64,000 nt of DNA from Natronococcus sp. CG52 (GCF_023913515.1 NZ_CP099391.1:3286001-3350000); one strand, 5' to 3'; positions 44,857-53,323 are shown, counted from the first letter of the stretch. Notes: generated by a model from the sequence alone, not told the origin. A program made the numbers and translations.

Positions 44857-45936
44857 CTACTCGACGGCGATCGAAGAGCCGTCCTCGTCCGACCGGTAGA
44901 TCGCGTCGATCACGCGCTGAACGGTCAGGGCCTGCTCGACGGTGTTCAGGTCGGGCGCCTCGCCGGCTTCGACGGCCTCGAGGAACCGCTTGTCGCTTCC
45001 CTCCCAGCCGGTGTGATCGACCGAGCCGTCGGTGAGCTCGGAGTCGAGGAGGTGGTCGGTCCCCTGCTTGCCGGCCTGGTACATCGTCAGTTCCTCGCCC
45101 CCGAGTTCGAGTTCCGCACCGGCGTCGGTGCCGCGGACGATGAAGTCGTTCGTCTCCGCCTGGTTCGCGGCCCACGTGACCTCGAGCGAGACCGTCCGGT
45201 CGTCGGCACACCGGATCATCGCCGTCGCAGAGTCCTCGACGTCGAAGACGGCCTCCTCGGTCTCGTCGTACCAGTCGCCCGGATCCACGTACTCGTCGCG
45301 GTGGCCGAACTCCGTCCGCGTGGTTGCGAAGACCTCCTCGACGGAGGGGTAGTCCATCAGGTAGAGCGCGAAGTCGATCGCGTGGACGCCGATGTCGACC
45401 ACGGCACCGCCGCCGGCCAGTTCCTGGTTCGTGAACCACGAGCCGACGCCGGGGATTCCGCGCCGGCGGACGTAGTTCGCGTCGACGTGGGTGATCTCGC
45501 CGAAGAAGCCCTCCGACTGGTAGTCCTTGAAGACCTCCGCCGCGGTCGAGACGCGGTTGTGGAAGTTCACCATGCAGAAGCCGTCGGCGTCGGCCGCGGC
45601 CGCGGCGATCCGTTCGGCACTCGCGAGGTCGTTTGCGAGCGGCTTCTCGCAGAAGACGTCGTACCCGTGCTCGAGGGCGGCGATGACGGCCGGTTCGTGG
45701 AACGCGTTCGGCGTCGAGACCGCGACGGCGTCGAGTTCCTCGGCCTCGTACATCGCCTCGAACTCCTCGTAGACCGCCGCGTCGTACGTTCGCGCGAACT
45801 CCTCGCGCGTATTGGCGACGAGATCGGCGCCCGCGACGACGTCGTGGTCGAACGTCTCGGCGTTCGTAGCGTGGGTCTGTCCCATGAATCCGAGTCCGAC
45901 TACACCGAGTCGAACGCTACCCGCTGAATTACTCAT
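44857..45936 (-). CDS. Gfo/Idh/MocA-family NAD(P)-dependent oxidoreductase
   Basis: 359 aa from MSNSAGSVRLGVVGLGFMGQ, with the Rossmann GLGFMG at 14-19. VFCEKPLANDLASAERI holds the family Lys-Pro; DIGVHAIDFALYLM carries the catalytic-region His/Asp. It probably oxidises a sugar or inositol. Its start (45936) is preferred to a 46-residue upstream extension that lacks structure. It is divergent from rdgB, about 110 bp apart. Confidence 0.93.
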   Translation of the reverse strand: MSNSAGSVRLGVVGLGFMGQTHATNAETFDHDVVAGADLVANTREEFARTYDAAVYEEFEAMYEAEELDAVAVSTPNAFHEPAVIAALEHGYDVFCEKPLANDLASAERIAAAAADADGFCMVNFHNRVSTAAEVFKDYQSEGFFGEITHVDANYVRRRGIPGVGSWFTNQELAGGGAVVDIGVHAIDFALYLMDYPSVEEVFATTRTEFGHRDEYVDPGDWYDETEEAVFDVEDSATAMIRCADDRTVSLEVTWAANQAETNDFIVRGTDAGAELELGGEELTMYQAGKQGTDHLLDSELTDGSVDHTGWEGSDKRFLEAVEAGEAPDLNTVEQALTVQRVIDAIYRSDEDGSSIAVE

Positions 45937-46048
45937 CAGTTCGTGTGAGTGGGTACACCACGGAAAGCGTTGGCGTTGCGGCGAACACGGCGCTCCCTTC
46001 GGAGTCGCAACCGACGACGCTTTGCCTCCGGTGGACGGTCCCTGGCAC

Positions 46049-46597
46049 ATGGCCATTCGATTCGTCACGAGCAACGAAGGGAAGGTCGGGGAGGCCCGCG
46101 AGTACCTCGAGGGGATCGACTCCGTCGAACAGGTCGACTACGACTACGCCGAACTTCAGAGCGACTCGCTCGAGGAGATCGTCACCCGCGGCGCTCGCGA
46201 GGCCGTCGATGCGCTCGGCAGCGAGGAGCCGGTGCTGGTCGACGACACGGGGCTGTTCGTCGACGCACTGGGCGGCTTTCCGGGGCCGTACTCGGCGTAC
46301 GTCGAGGACACCGTCGGCGTCGAGCGCCTCTGGCGGCTCGCGAGCGAGGAGGAGAACAAACGAGCGCGGTTCCGGACCGTGATGGCGTACGCCGACGCCG
46401 ACGGCACCGAGACGTTCGAGGGGTCGGTCGCCGGCACCCTCGTCGCCCCTCGCGGTGAGGGTGGCTTCGGCTACGATCCGATCTTCGAGTACAACGGGCG
46501 GACGATGGCCGAGATGGACACCGCGGAGAAGAACGCAATCTCGCACCGCGGCCGGGCGCTGGCCGCGTTCGCGGAGTGGTACGCCAACCAGCAGTAG
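46049..46597 (+). CDS. XTP/dITP pyrophosphatase, RdgB/HAM1 family
   Basis: 182 aa. MAIRFVTSNEGKVGEAREYL with TSNxGK; VLVDDTGLFVDALGGFPGPY with the metal-binding DD; GEGGFGYDPIFEY; and AEKNAISHRGRAL. It removes non-canonical purine triphosphates from the nucleotide pool. The stop TAG lies at the edge of inverted-repeat element C. Confidence 0.96.
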   Translation: MAIRFVTSNEGKVGEAREYLEGIDSVEQVDYDYAELQSDSLEEIVTRGAREAVDALGSEEPVLVDDTGLFVDALGGFPGPYSAYVEDTVGVERLWRLASEEENKRARFRTVMAYADADGTETFEGSVAGTLVAPRGEGGFGYDPIFEYNGRTMAEMDTAEKNAISHRGRALAAFAEWYANQQ

Positions 46598-46877
46598 CAG
46601 TAGTTGGTAATACGGTTTCTTTATCCAGTCTTCGTTCCGGATCTGAGCCGGTCGGATCGTTACGTAGAGATGCACAACGAACTTTTTCCGCCTCGGGTTC
46701 GCTCGCTGTGCTCGCTCACCCTCGGCGCAAAAACTTCGATGAAAAAGGCCGCTCGCTCGCTTCGCTCGTTCGCGGGTGCTGCGCTCGAGCGGCTACCGCA
46801 GCGTTACCTACTCCGCCTGTACGTAACAGCGGTTACACGAGATTTTCTGAAGAAAGAAACCGTGCTACTATCTACTG
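46598..46877. repeat. Inverted-repeat element C, 280 bp, MITE-like
   Basis: The left arm CAGTAGTTGGTAATACGGTT TCTTTAT (from 46598) and the reverse complement of 46851-46877 agree at 22 of 27 positions. The left arm begins directly after the rdgB stop. Inside is an imperfect hairpin, ACTTTTTCCGCCTCGGG against CCTCGGCGCAAAAACTT (46681-46736), and GCTCGCTTCGCTCG repeats. No credible protein is encoded. No flanking duplication was recognised. Confidence 0.6.
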
Positions 46878-46971
46878 GTAGCGGCGTCGACAACCGATCG
46901 GCCGTCAGCGCTAGTGGATATCTCGCACGCTACGCAAAGATTGAACAACTCTGGTTCGGTAGCCGACGGTA

Positions 46972-47658
46972 ATGGTCGAGAAGGATGCCGTTCGTCGGTC
47001 GTACGACGAGTTGGCGGAGACGTACGCTGCACAACGATCCGAGAACGGACGGGGAACGCAGATTCTGGAGGGGTTTCTCGAGTCGCTGTCGGATCCGTCC
47101 CGCGTCCTCGACGCCGGCTGTGGACAGGGAACGCCGGTGCTCTCCCGGCTGAGCGACTCGACGAGGGCGTTCGGCGTCGATTTTTCGCGCGAACAGCTAA
47201 AACTGGCCGCGGGGAACGCACCCGACGCAGTCCTCGTGCAGGGCGATATGACGACGCTCCCGTTCGAGCGGTCGACGTTCGACGCCGTCGTCGCCTACTG
47301 GTCGCTGATCCACGTGCCGATGGACGACCACCAGGCGGTCATCGACGAGTTCGCGCGCGTCTTGCGTCCGGGCGGTCGAATACTCCTGTGCGAGGGAACG
47401 AACCGGTGGGCCGGCGAGAACCCGGACTGGCTCGAGAGCGGCGTCAAAATGGAGTGGAACATCGCCGGAGCGGAAACCACGCGGGACCAGTTACGGAACG
47501 CCGGCTTCGAGATCGTCGACGAGTGGGGCGTCCCCGACGAACCGGACGAAGACAGCGCCGACGAAGAAGCTGACGATGCCGACGAAGAAGTCGACGAGGA
47601 TGCTGACGAACACCCGTGGACGTTCTTCTCCGCCCGACTCGAGGCGCAGAGTCCGTAG
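46972..47658 (+). CDS. Class I SAM-dependent methyltransferase
   Basis: 228 aa. Motif I VLDAGCGQGTPVL near 45-57, FGVDFSREQL, the QGDMTTLPF motif and ARVLRPGGRILLCEG place it in the Methyltransf_11/25 group. Substrate is unknown. Between the last beta strands sits an unusual acidic run, residues about 185-212 (DEPDEDSADEEADDADEEVD), which interrupts the fold near HPWTFFSARLE. It stands alone. Confidence 0.88.
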   Translation: MVEKDAVRRSYDELAETYAAQRSENGRGTQILEGFLESLSDPSRVLDAGCGQGTPVLSRLSDSTRAFGVDFSREQLKLAAGNAPDAVLVQGDMTTLPFERSTFDAVVAYWSLIHVPMDDHQAVIDEFARVLRPGGRILLCEGTNRWAGENPDWLESGVKMEWNIAGAETTRDQLRNAGFEIVDEWGVPDEPDEDSADEEADDADEEVDEDADEHPWTFFSARLEAQSP

Positions 47659-47840
47659 CGAGCACTTCTCTCGAGAGACCCGACGGACGGTTCTCACGCC
47701 GCGCTCGAGCGCTCACCGAGGTCGCGGAGAGGTGTGCCAGTACGATCGGTAAAATCGGTAATTTTCGATTTGTATTGTGAGCAGGTCCGGAAGAAGACTA
47801 ATTGATTGATCTGACGATACCGATCTCGATGCACCCTAGA

Positions 47841-47850
47841 ACTATATAGC
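47841..47850 (+). promoter_or_regulatory. TATA box of arsR-arsM
   Basis: ACTATATAGC about 55 nt upstream of the arsR ATG. The word TATTGTGA at 47773 recurs inverted as TCACAATA around 47895, at the start codon, and could be a regulator site. Confidence 0.4.
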
Positions 47851-47902
47851 GGACGGTGACCAACGTACGAACGAGGACACAGATAGATCGAAAATTCACA
47901 AT

Positions 47903-48289
47903 ATGTCTGAGACCAACGAAACGCTCGAGGAAGCCTGTCGAACGCTCGAGCGACTGTACGACGACGAGGATCCGATCGCGGGGCTCGAACAGCGACGGCC
48001 CGACGGCGACACGGTGGAAACGCAGGCGACCGTCTTCGGAGCGCTCGCGAACGAACACCGGATTCGCACGCTCGAGGCGCTCCGCGAGGGCGAGCTGTGT
48101 GCCTGTGAGGTACAGGTCGTCCTCGAGGCCCCGCAGTCGACGGTCGCGAGTCATCTGCGGACGCTCCGGGATGCCGGGCTGGTCAACTCTCGAAAAAAGG
48201 GGAAGTGGACGTACTACCGGATCGCGGACACCGCGGTCTTCGAGTTGCTCGACCTCGCCGCCGCCGCGGACGTTCCGGACGACGACTGA
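47903..48289 (+). CDS. ArsR-family metalloregulator
   Basis: 128 aa winged-helix repressor. FGALANEHRIRTLEALREGE then LCACEVQVVLEAPQSTVASH and LRDAGLVNSRKKGKWTYYRI. The ELCACE motif in the DNA-binding helix is the Cys-x-Cys arsenite/metal site of ArsR proteins. Its position just ahead of an ArsM-type methyltransferase, 15 nt apart, makes arsenite the likely signal. Confidence 0.92.
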   Translation: MSETNETLEEACRTLERLYDDEDPIAGLEQRRPDGDTVETQATVFGALANEHRIRTLEALREGELCACEVQVVLEAPQSTVASHLRTLRDAGLVNSRKKGKWTYYRIADTAVFELLDLAAAADVPDDD

Positions 48290-48304
48290 TTTGACACGAC
48301 AACC

Positions 48305-49159
48305 ATGACGGACACCGACAGCAAACCAACCGACGACAGATCGACTGACGACATACCAACCGATGCGGCGGCCCCCGACCAGCGAACGGGCGTTCGCGAG
48401 GAGTACGCCGAAATCGCTAGCACCGACGGGAGCTGTTGCGGTTCGAACGCCGAGATCACCGGGAGCGACGAGGGCTGTTGCGGGTCGAACGACGAGGAGA
48501 CGGAGCCGACACCGACCACCGATCGAACGCGTTCGCTCGGCTACGACCGAAGCGACCTCGAGGACGCCCCCGACGGCTCGAACCTCGGACTCGGCTGCGG
48601 CAACCCGGTCGCGATCTCGCAGCTCGGGGCCGGCGAAACGGTACTCGACCTCGGCTCCGGCGGCGGGTTCGACTGCTTCCTCGCGGCGCGCGAGGTCGGC
48701 CCCGAGGGACACGTCATCGGCGTCGACATGACGCCGGAGATGCTCGACCGCGCCAGGGAGAACGCCTGGGAGAGCGACCTCGAGAACGTCGAGTTCCGCC
48801 TCGGCGAGATCGAACACCTGCCCGTCGCGGACGGATCGGTCGACGCGATCATCTCGAACTGCGTCGTCAACCTCTCTCCGGCGAAGCCGAGGGTGCTTTC
48901 CGAGGCGTTCAGGGTGCTTCGACCGGGCGGTAGGCTCGCGATTTCCGATCTAGTCGCGACCGAACCGCTCCCTCGAGAGCTTCGAGAGAACCCCGATGCC
49001 GTTTCGGCCTGCGTCGGGGGGGCCGCGACGATATCCGAGATGGAGACCTGGCTCGACGAGGCGGGGTTCGTCGACGGCTCGATCACGGTCGAAGGCGAGT
49101 GGTCCGACGGGGAGCTTCCGATCGTCTCCGCTCGGATCGAGGGTCGTAAACCAGCGTAG
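48305..49159 (+). CDS. arsM: Arsenite methyltransferase (ArsM)
   Basis: 284 aa SAM enzyme. A disordered N-terminal region carries two CCGSN motifs (near 43-47 and 60-64), which with later Cys can bind As(III). Motif I TVLDLGSGGGFDCFLAA; GVDMTPEMLDRAREN; NCVVNLSPAKPRVLSE with the conserved Cys; GGRLAISDLVATEPLP; and SACVGGAATISEM with another conserved Cys. It methylates arsenite to volatile or excretable forms. It is co-transcribed with arsR. Confidence 0.93.
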   Translation: MTDTDSKPTDDRSTDDIPTDAAAPDQRTGVREEYAEIASTDGSCCGSNAEITGSDEGCCGSNDEETEPTPTTDRTRSLGYDRSDLEDAPDGSNLGLGCGNPVAISQLGAGETVLDLGSGGGFDCFLAAREVGPEGHVIGVDMTPEMLDRARENAWESDLENVEFRLGEIEHLPVADGSVDAIISNCVVNLSPAKPRVLSEAFRVLRPGGRLAISDLVATEPLPRELRENPDAVSACVGGAATISEMETWLDEAGFVDGSITVEGEWSDGELPIVSARIEGRKPA

Positions 49160-49181
49160 AGCGCCGAAGGCGGGAGAACAG

Positions 49182-49664
49182 CTACGCTCGCGGGTCGCGA
49201 TCCGGCCCCGGATACTCGCCGCCGCCGGCCGCCGCGTAGAGACTCTCGGGGTCGAACAGACGCGCGAAGGCGTCCGGCGGACGCACGCTCACCGAGACGC
49301 GAGGCTGGAGCGACAGCCCCGCCTTCGCGGAGCTAAGCCGCTCGTCGTAGGAAAGCAGGTGCGCCGCCTCCCCCTGGTAGGCGGACGCGAGCGCGGGGTG
49401 GTCGTCCGCCGGGTGGTCGACCGCGACGCGGTCGGTCTCGAGCCGCTCCCGGTGGTCGGCTGCGAGCCCTTCGTCGGCGAGGGAGGCGACGAGTCGTTCG
49501 GTATCCTCGAGCAGGTGATCGCTCGCGACGAGTTCGACCCAGGAGTGGCGGCGGACGTGATCGAGCGCCTCGCGGGCGTCACCGCCGACGAGCAGATCGG
49601 CGGCGAGCACCGCCGGATCGGCGACGACTCGAGTCGGATCGGGCTGGTCGGTTCGCTCACTCAT
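49182..49664 (-). CDS. PIN-like domain protein (DUF7384 type), putative toxin
   Basis: 160 aa. VVADPAVLAADLLVGGDARE (N-terminal Asp), WVELVASDHLLEDTERLVAS, HPADDHPALASAYQGEAAHL with a late Asp, and LLSYDERLSS give the sparse acidic residues of a PIN-like RNase fold. The 35-aa gene directly upstream overlaps by 8 nt, as in VapBC-type pairs. Nuclease activity is inferred only from fold and layout. Confidence 0.7.
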   Translation of the reverse strand: MSERTDQPDPTRVVADPAVLAADLLVGGDAREALDHVRRHSWVELVASDHLLEDTERLVASLADEGLAADHRERLETDRVAVDHPADDHPALASAYQGEAAHLLSYDERLSSAKAGLSLQPRVSVSVRPPDAFARLFDPESLYAAAGGGEYPGPDRDPRA

Positions 49665-49764
49665 CGTCCCCCTCCGCCCGAGCGTCGTACGCTTCCCGGA
49701 CCTCCTCGAGCGAGAGGTCGTACTCCGTCGCCCGGTTGAACAGCTCGCTCCATCGCGCAGTCAT
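49657..49764 (-). CDS. 35-aa putative antitoxin
   Basis: MTARWSELFNRATEYDLSLE, then EVREAYDARAEGDDE. It is helical and acidic at the end. It shares ATGAGTGA with the PIN-like gene. Too short for family assignment, but the coupled layout fits a minimal antitoxin. Confidence 0.6.
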   Translation of the reverse strand: MTARWSELFNRATEYDLSLEEVREAYDARAEGDDE

Positions 49765-49857
49765 CGACGAACGTTAGATGAGGAGCGTGAAAACGGCACC
49801 GGGAATCGACGCGACCGCTGGCGCCGGGCCGAATCCGTTTCGCGACTAGACGTCGCC

Positions 49858-50892
49858 TCAGGCGTGCTCGAGGTACCGTTCGACGCACCAGACCCACTCA
49901 CCGTAGCTTGGGTAGTGGATTCCCCACCAAGTGTAGCCGTCGTTGGTTTCGGGGCCGTTCATGATCTCGCCTTCCGTCCCCTCGGGATACGTCCGGACGA
50001 CGTCGTAGTGGAGGCCGGGACCTTCGCGGCCGTTGAGATCGGTCGTGGTTCGGATCCGATCGCCGTCTTCGAACGTGTGACCGCCGCCCCCGCCGCCTCC
50101 ACCGCCGTCGCCCTCGAGGAAGTCCATGTACCGACTGTTGTCCCAGTCGGGACCGGGACAGCTCTTGTTCGGGTGTTGGGTACACGTCCCGTTAGACGTG
50201 TAGTCCTGGGGCGCGTTCCGGTGAGTGATGATCCCGCCGCTGTGGTCACACATCGCGCTCGGATGGTCGTAGTAGTTCAACGGAATGTCGTAGTGGTGGG
50301 CCAGATAGTGGACGAGATCGGCCGACGTCTGGTAACACTCGTCCGTGAAGTAATTCCCGTAGTCGTCGTGCCACTCGTGTTCGATGCCGATCGAGTTGGC
50401 GTTCGACCCGCGCGCGTGGTGGGCGATGTCGGCGTGATTGACCATCTGCGTACAGTGGCCTGGCGCGCCCGCCGTGTGATCGTAGTTGCTGACCACGTAG
50501 TGGGCGCTGACGTTACGGTCGTTATCCCGCTCGAAGTAGTCGATACAGCCCTGGTACGTGGTCACCGCACAGTGGACGACGATCCAGTTGATGTCCGCCG
50601 CGCTGCGACTCGCCGAGGTGTAGTTGTTCCAGTGAGCCGAGACGTACTGGTCCGACGGATGATCGTCCCGGTGGTGTGCGCTCGCCGGTATCGATGCGCC
50701 GCCGGCGATCCCGGTCACTGCAAGACCGGATGCGGCCGTCTTCTTCAGCAAACTCCGCCGTGAGTTCGAGTTGACTTCGGAATCTCGAGGGCGATCGTCC
50801 CCGTCCGCGCCGCAGTTGCTCTCGGTAGGTCGAACGTCGCTGTAGTTGTCGGTCGGTTCCGCCGTCTCGTTCGGTTCGTGATATCGACACAT
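49858..50892 (-). CDS. Tat-exported N-acetylmuramoyl-L-alanine-amidase-like protein with SH3b
   Basis: 344 aa. The Tat motif NSRRSLLKKTAASGLAVTGI is followed by ASIPASA. The T7-lysozyme/PGRP-type fold has zinc ligands in INWIVVHCAVTTYQG, GGIITHRNAPQDY and the KSCPGPDWD Cys, at amidase spacing. A run of glycines (near 280) leads to a C-terminal SH3b domain: TDLNGREGPGLHYDVVRTYP and GYTWWGIHYPSYGEWVWCVE. Archaea lack murein, so the target is probably bacterial. The start MCRYHEPNET is chosen over a 24-residue upstream extension. Confidence 0.9.
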   Translation of the reverse strand: MCRYHEPNETAEPTDNYSDVRPTESNCGADGDDRPRDSEVNSNSRRSLLKKTAASGLAVTGIAGGASIPASAHHRDDHPSDQYVSAHWNNYTSASRSAADINWIVVHCAVTTYQGCIDYFERDNDRNVSAHYVVSNYDHTAGAPGHCTQMVNHADIAHHARGSNANSIGIEHEWHDDYGNYFTDECYQTSADLVHYLAHHYDIPLNYYDHPSAMCDHSGGIITHRNAPQDYTSNGTCTQHPNKSCPGPDWDNSRYMDFLEGDGGGGGGGGGHTFEDGDRIRTTTDLNGREGPGLHYDVVRTYPEGTEGEIMNGPETNDGYTWWGIHYPSYGEWVWCVERYLEHA

Positions 50893-51267
50893 TGTTCGGT
50901 GTTGTTGATCGTCCCGGCGGATGCCGCCGCCAGCCCGTTGGCTACCCTGTCCGCCAAATTTCATTCCCGACTGCTATTTTCCTATCTCAATGTGTATATA
51001 ACAATAATGCACATAAAATGTATTGTAAGTATTAATATGAGAGTAATTAGAGAGTCGGTTGAACTTATAATCGTAAATCGCCTTCGTATCGAGGGATCGA
51101 GTAAGGAAGGTGAACGGGGCCGGCGACCAACACTGGTTATCTGCCGACTCCAGCGAGGCGGACGCGGTTCAGTAGCGTACGATACCGCGCGCGGGTACGT
51201 CTCGATGCTGCACCATCTCGGCGTAGTGAGCGACGCGGCGCCAGAGACACCACGATCTCTCGCCGCG
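50893..51267. other. AT-rich intergenic region upstream of the amidase
   Basis: About 375 bp. Bases 50975-51080 are strikingly AT-rich (GTGTATATAACAATAATGCA; TAAGTATTAATATGAGAGTA), with several TATA-like words for the amidase promoter. The rest looks like ordinary intergenic sequence. No gene is seen. Confidence 0.5.
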
Positions 51268-52371
51268 TCAATCAAGACGCGAAACGGCCCAGAACGCGAC
51301 GGCGCCGAGCACGAACGCGACGCCGACGTTGATCGCGAGGCCGACGACCCCGACGCCGACGACGAGCGCGAGCGAGCGACCGTCCGTCACTGGCTCGAAC
51401 GCCGCCCTGCCGAGCTCGAGCGCGACGACGACCAGCAGGACGCCGAGTAGAGCGAGCGGGAACGCGGCGAGCAGTGCGCCGGCGGCGACCAGCGCGAGCG
51501 CGAGGTAGCCGATTCCGAGAAGGACGTTCGCGCCGCCGGTTCGCGCGCCGAAGGCGTACTTACCGGCCAGCCCGCCGCTGCCGTGGCACATCGGTACGCC
51601 GCCGATCGGGATCGCGGCGAGGCAGGTAACGCCCATGCTCTGGGAGAGGTCGTCGGCTTCGACGTCCCTGTCGTAGAGGTCGCCACAGAGCAGCGCCGTC
51701 GCGATCGCCGCGTTGCCGATCGTCATCCCGAGCTGGGCGACGGTTCCCTCGATCGCGGTCGTCGTGAACGCCGGCGTGCCGGCGGGAAAGAGTGCCGGCT
51801 CGGGGACTCGAGGCGCGGGAACGCCGGTCGTCGCGACGGCTGCGGTCGCGCCGACCGCGAGGACGACTAGCACGCTCACTCGTCGGTAGCCGACGAGCGC
51901 GAACGCGGCGACGACGGCGAGTCCGGCGACCGCGACGGGCGCGTTCCCCGCCGAGAGTTCGACGGCCGCCTCGAGCAACAGCAGGGAGACGGCGAACTGG
52001 ACGCCTCGAATCACGGGTTCGCCGACGACGCGCTGGAGGTGGCCGACGAAGCCGAGTCGGCCGACCGCGAGCAGGACGGCGCCCGCGAGCAGTCCGGCGG
52101 CCGCGAGTTCGGGATACGAAAGGGAGCCAACGATCGCCAGCCCGACGAGGGCCTTCATCGGCTCGACGGAGAGGGGGATCCCGTAGTAGAACCCCCAGAC
52201 GATCTGGAACACCCCGAAGCCGACGAGGACGTGGGGCAGGGAGACGGCGGTCGTCGCAGCCAGCGCGACCAGCAGCGGGAGGACCGTAATGGAATCACCT
52301 AGCGCACCCGTCAGCTCACCCGTCGTGAACTCGAGGTCGGGCCACGTCTCAAAACTGACCGAATACGCCAT
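51268..52371 (-). CDS. MOT1-type molybdate/sulfate transporter-like protein
   Basis: 367 aa, about 10-11 hydrophobic segments. GALGDSITVLPLLVALAATT near the N-terminus and the PLSVEPMKALVGLAI motif match the MOT1 branch of SulP-related permeases (GDLGT.IP.. and P..PMKA). GGVPMCHGSGGLAGKYAFGA is the second conserved loop. It probably imports molybdate or sulfate. No partner or regulator adjoins it. Confidence 0.85.
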   Translation of the reverse strand: MAYSVSFETWPDLEFTTGELTGALGDSITVLPLLVALAATTAVSLPHVLVGFGVFQIVWGFYYGIPLSVEPMKALVGLAIVGSLSYPELAAAGLLAGAVLLAVGRLGFVGHLQRVVGEPVIRGVQFAVSLLLLEAAVELSAGNAPVAVAGLAVVAAFALVGYRRVSVLVVLAVGATAAVATTGVPAPRVPEPALFPAGTPAFTTTAIEGTVAQLGMTIGNAAIATALLCGDLYDRDVEADDLSQSMGVTCLAAIPIGGVPMCHGSGGLAGKYAFGARTGGANVLLGIGYLALALVAAGALLAAFPLALLGVLLVVVALELGRAAFEPVTDGRSLALVVGVGVVGLAINVGVAFVLGAVAFWAVSRLD

Positions 52372-52456
52372 CTATAGCCGATTGAACGCCGATAGACTTC
52401 ACCCTTGTCAGTAACCGTTCGCGATTCAACCGACTGCGGGGAGAAAACGAATTTGG

Positions 52457-53323
52457 TTACGCGTCGAGCGTCCGTTCGAGGATCGACTCGAGTTCGGCTT
52501 CCTCGTCGGCCTCGAGCGGCCGGAGCGGCGAGCGGAGCCGACCGGCGGGCTGATCGCGGAGGGCGAGGGCAGCCTTGACGCCCGGCACGCCGAACCGCGC
52601 GGTGACCGCGTGGTCGAGTTCGACGAACGCGGCGTTGCGGTCGCGTGCCTCGGCGGCCCGGCCTTCTTGGTGGAGTCGGAAGACGTCGCTCGCCCGCCCG
52701 GGAACCACGTTCGCGACCGCGAGCACGCCGCCGTCGGCGCCGGCCGCGAGCCCGGCCGCGTAGGTGCTCCCGCTGCCGACCAGCACCGAGAACGACTCGT
52801 CGGCACTGTGGCGAACGATCCGCTGGATCGAGCCGAGGCTGCCGCTCGAGTCCTTGATGCCGGCGATATTCTCGTGGCTCGCGAGCGAGCCCGCGGTTCG
52901 CGGCGAGAGCGCGTGGTCCGTGAACTTGGGCACGCTGTAGAGGTAGATCGGAATCCGCGACGCGTCGGCGACGTCCCGGTAGTAGGCGGCGAGGTCCGCG
53001 TCGTCGGCACCGTAGTAGGACGGCGTGATCACGAGCGCCGCGTCGGCGCCCGCCTCGGCGGCGCGTTCGGTGGTCTCGAGCGTCGGCTCGAGCCCCTCCT
53101 GGCCGGTGCCCACGAGCACCGGGAGGTCGGTCGCCTCGGCGACGGTCTCGACGACCGCAACGCGCTCGTCGATCGTCAGCGACGGCGCCTCGCCGGTCGA
53201 CCCGCAGGGGACGATGAAGTCGACGCCGGACGCCTCGAGCCACTCGACGAGCGACGTCAGTCGCTCGTGATCGATCGTCCCGTCGGCGAAGGGGGTGACG
53301 ATGGGAACGCCAGTTCCGTGCAT
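52457..53323 (-). CDS. Dihydrodipicolinate-synthase-family aldolase
   Basis: 288 aa TIM barrel starting MHGTGVPIVTPFADG. VPCGSTGEAPSLTIDERVAV holds the pyruvate-binding Thr; YLYSVPKF carries the catalytic Tyr; IAGIKDSSGSLGSI carries the Schiff-base Lys near 157. It could be true DapA or a 2-keto-3-deoxy-gluconate-type aldolase; no lysine-pathway genes adjoin it, which favours the latter or an unknown role. It shares its upstream region with a divergent GNAT gene. Confidence 0.88.
   Translation of the reverse strand: MHGTGVPIVTPFADGTIDHERLTSLVEWLEASGVDFIVPCGSTGEAPSLTIDERVAVVETVAEATDLPVLVGTGQEGLEPTLETTERAAEAGADAALVITPSYYGADDADLAAYYRDVADASRIPIYLYSVPKFTDHALSPRTAGSLASHENIAGIKDSSGSLGSIQRIVRHSADESFSVLVGSGSTYAAGLAAGADGGVLAVANVVPGRASDVFRLHQEGRAAEARDRNAAFVELDHAVTARFGVPGVKAALALRDQPAGRLRSPLRPLEADEEAELESILERTLDA

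Noticed and set aside
46604-46972. A 122-residue frame after rdgB
   Set aside because: Third-position composition is wrong for this genome, the frame crosses hairpins of element C, and no domain is seen.
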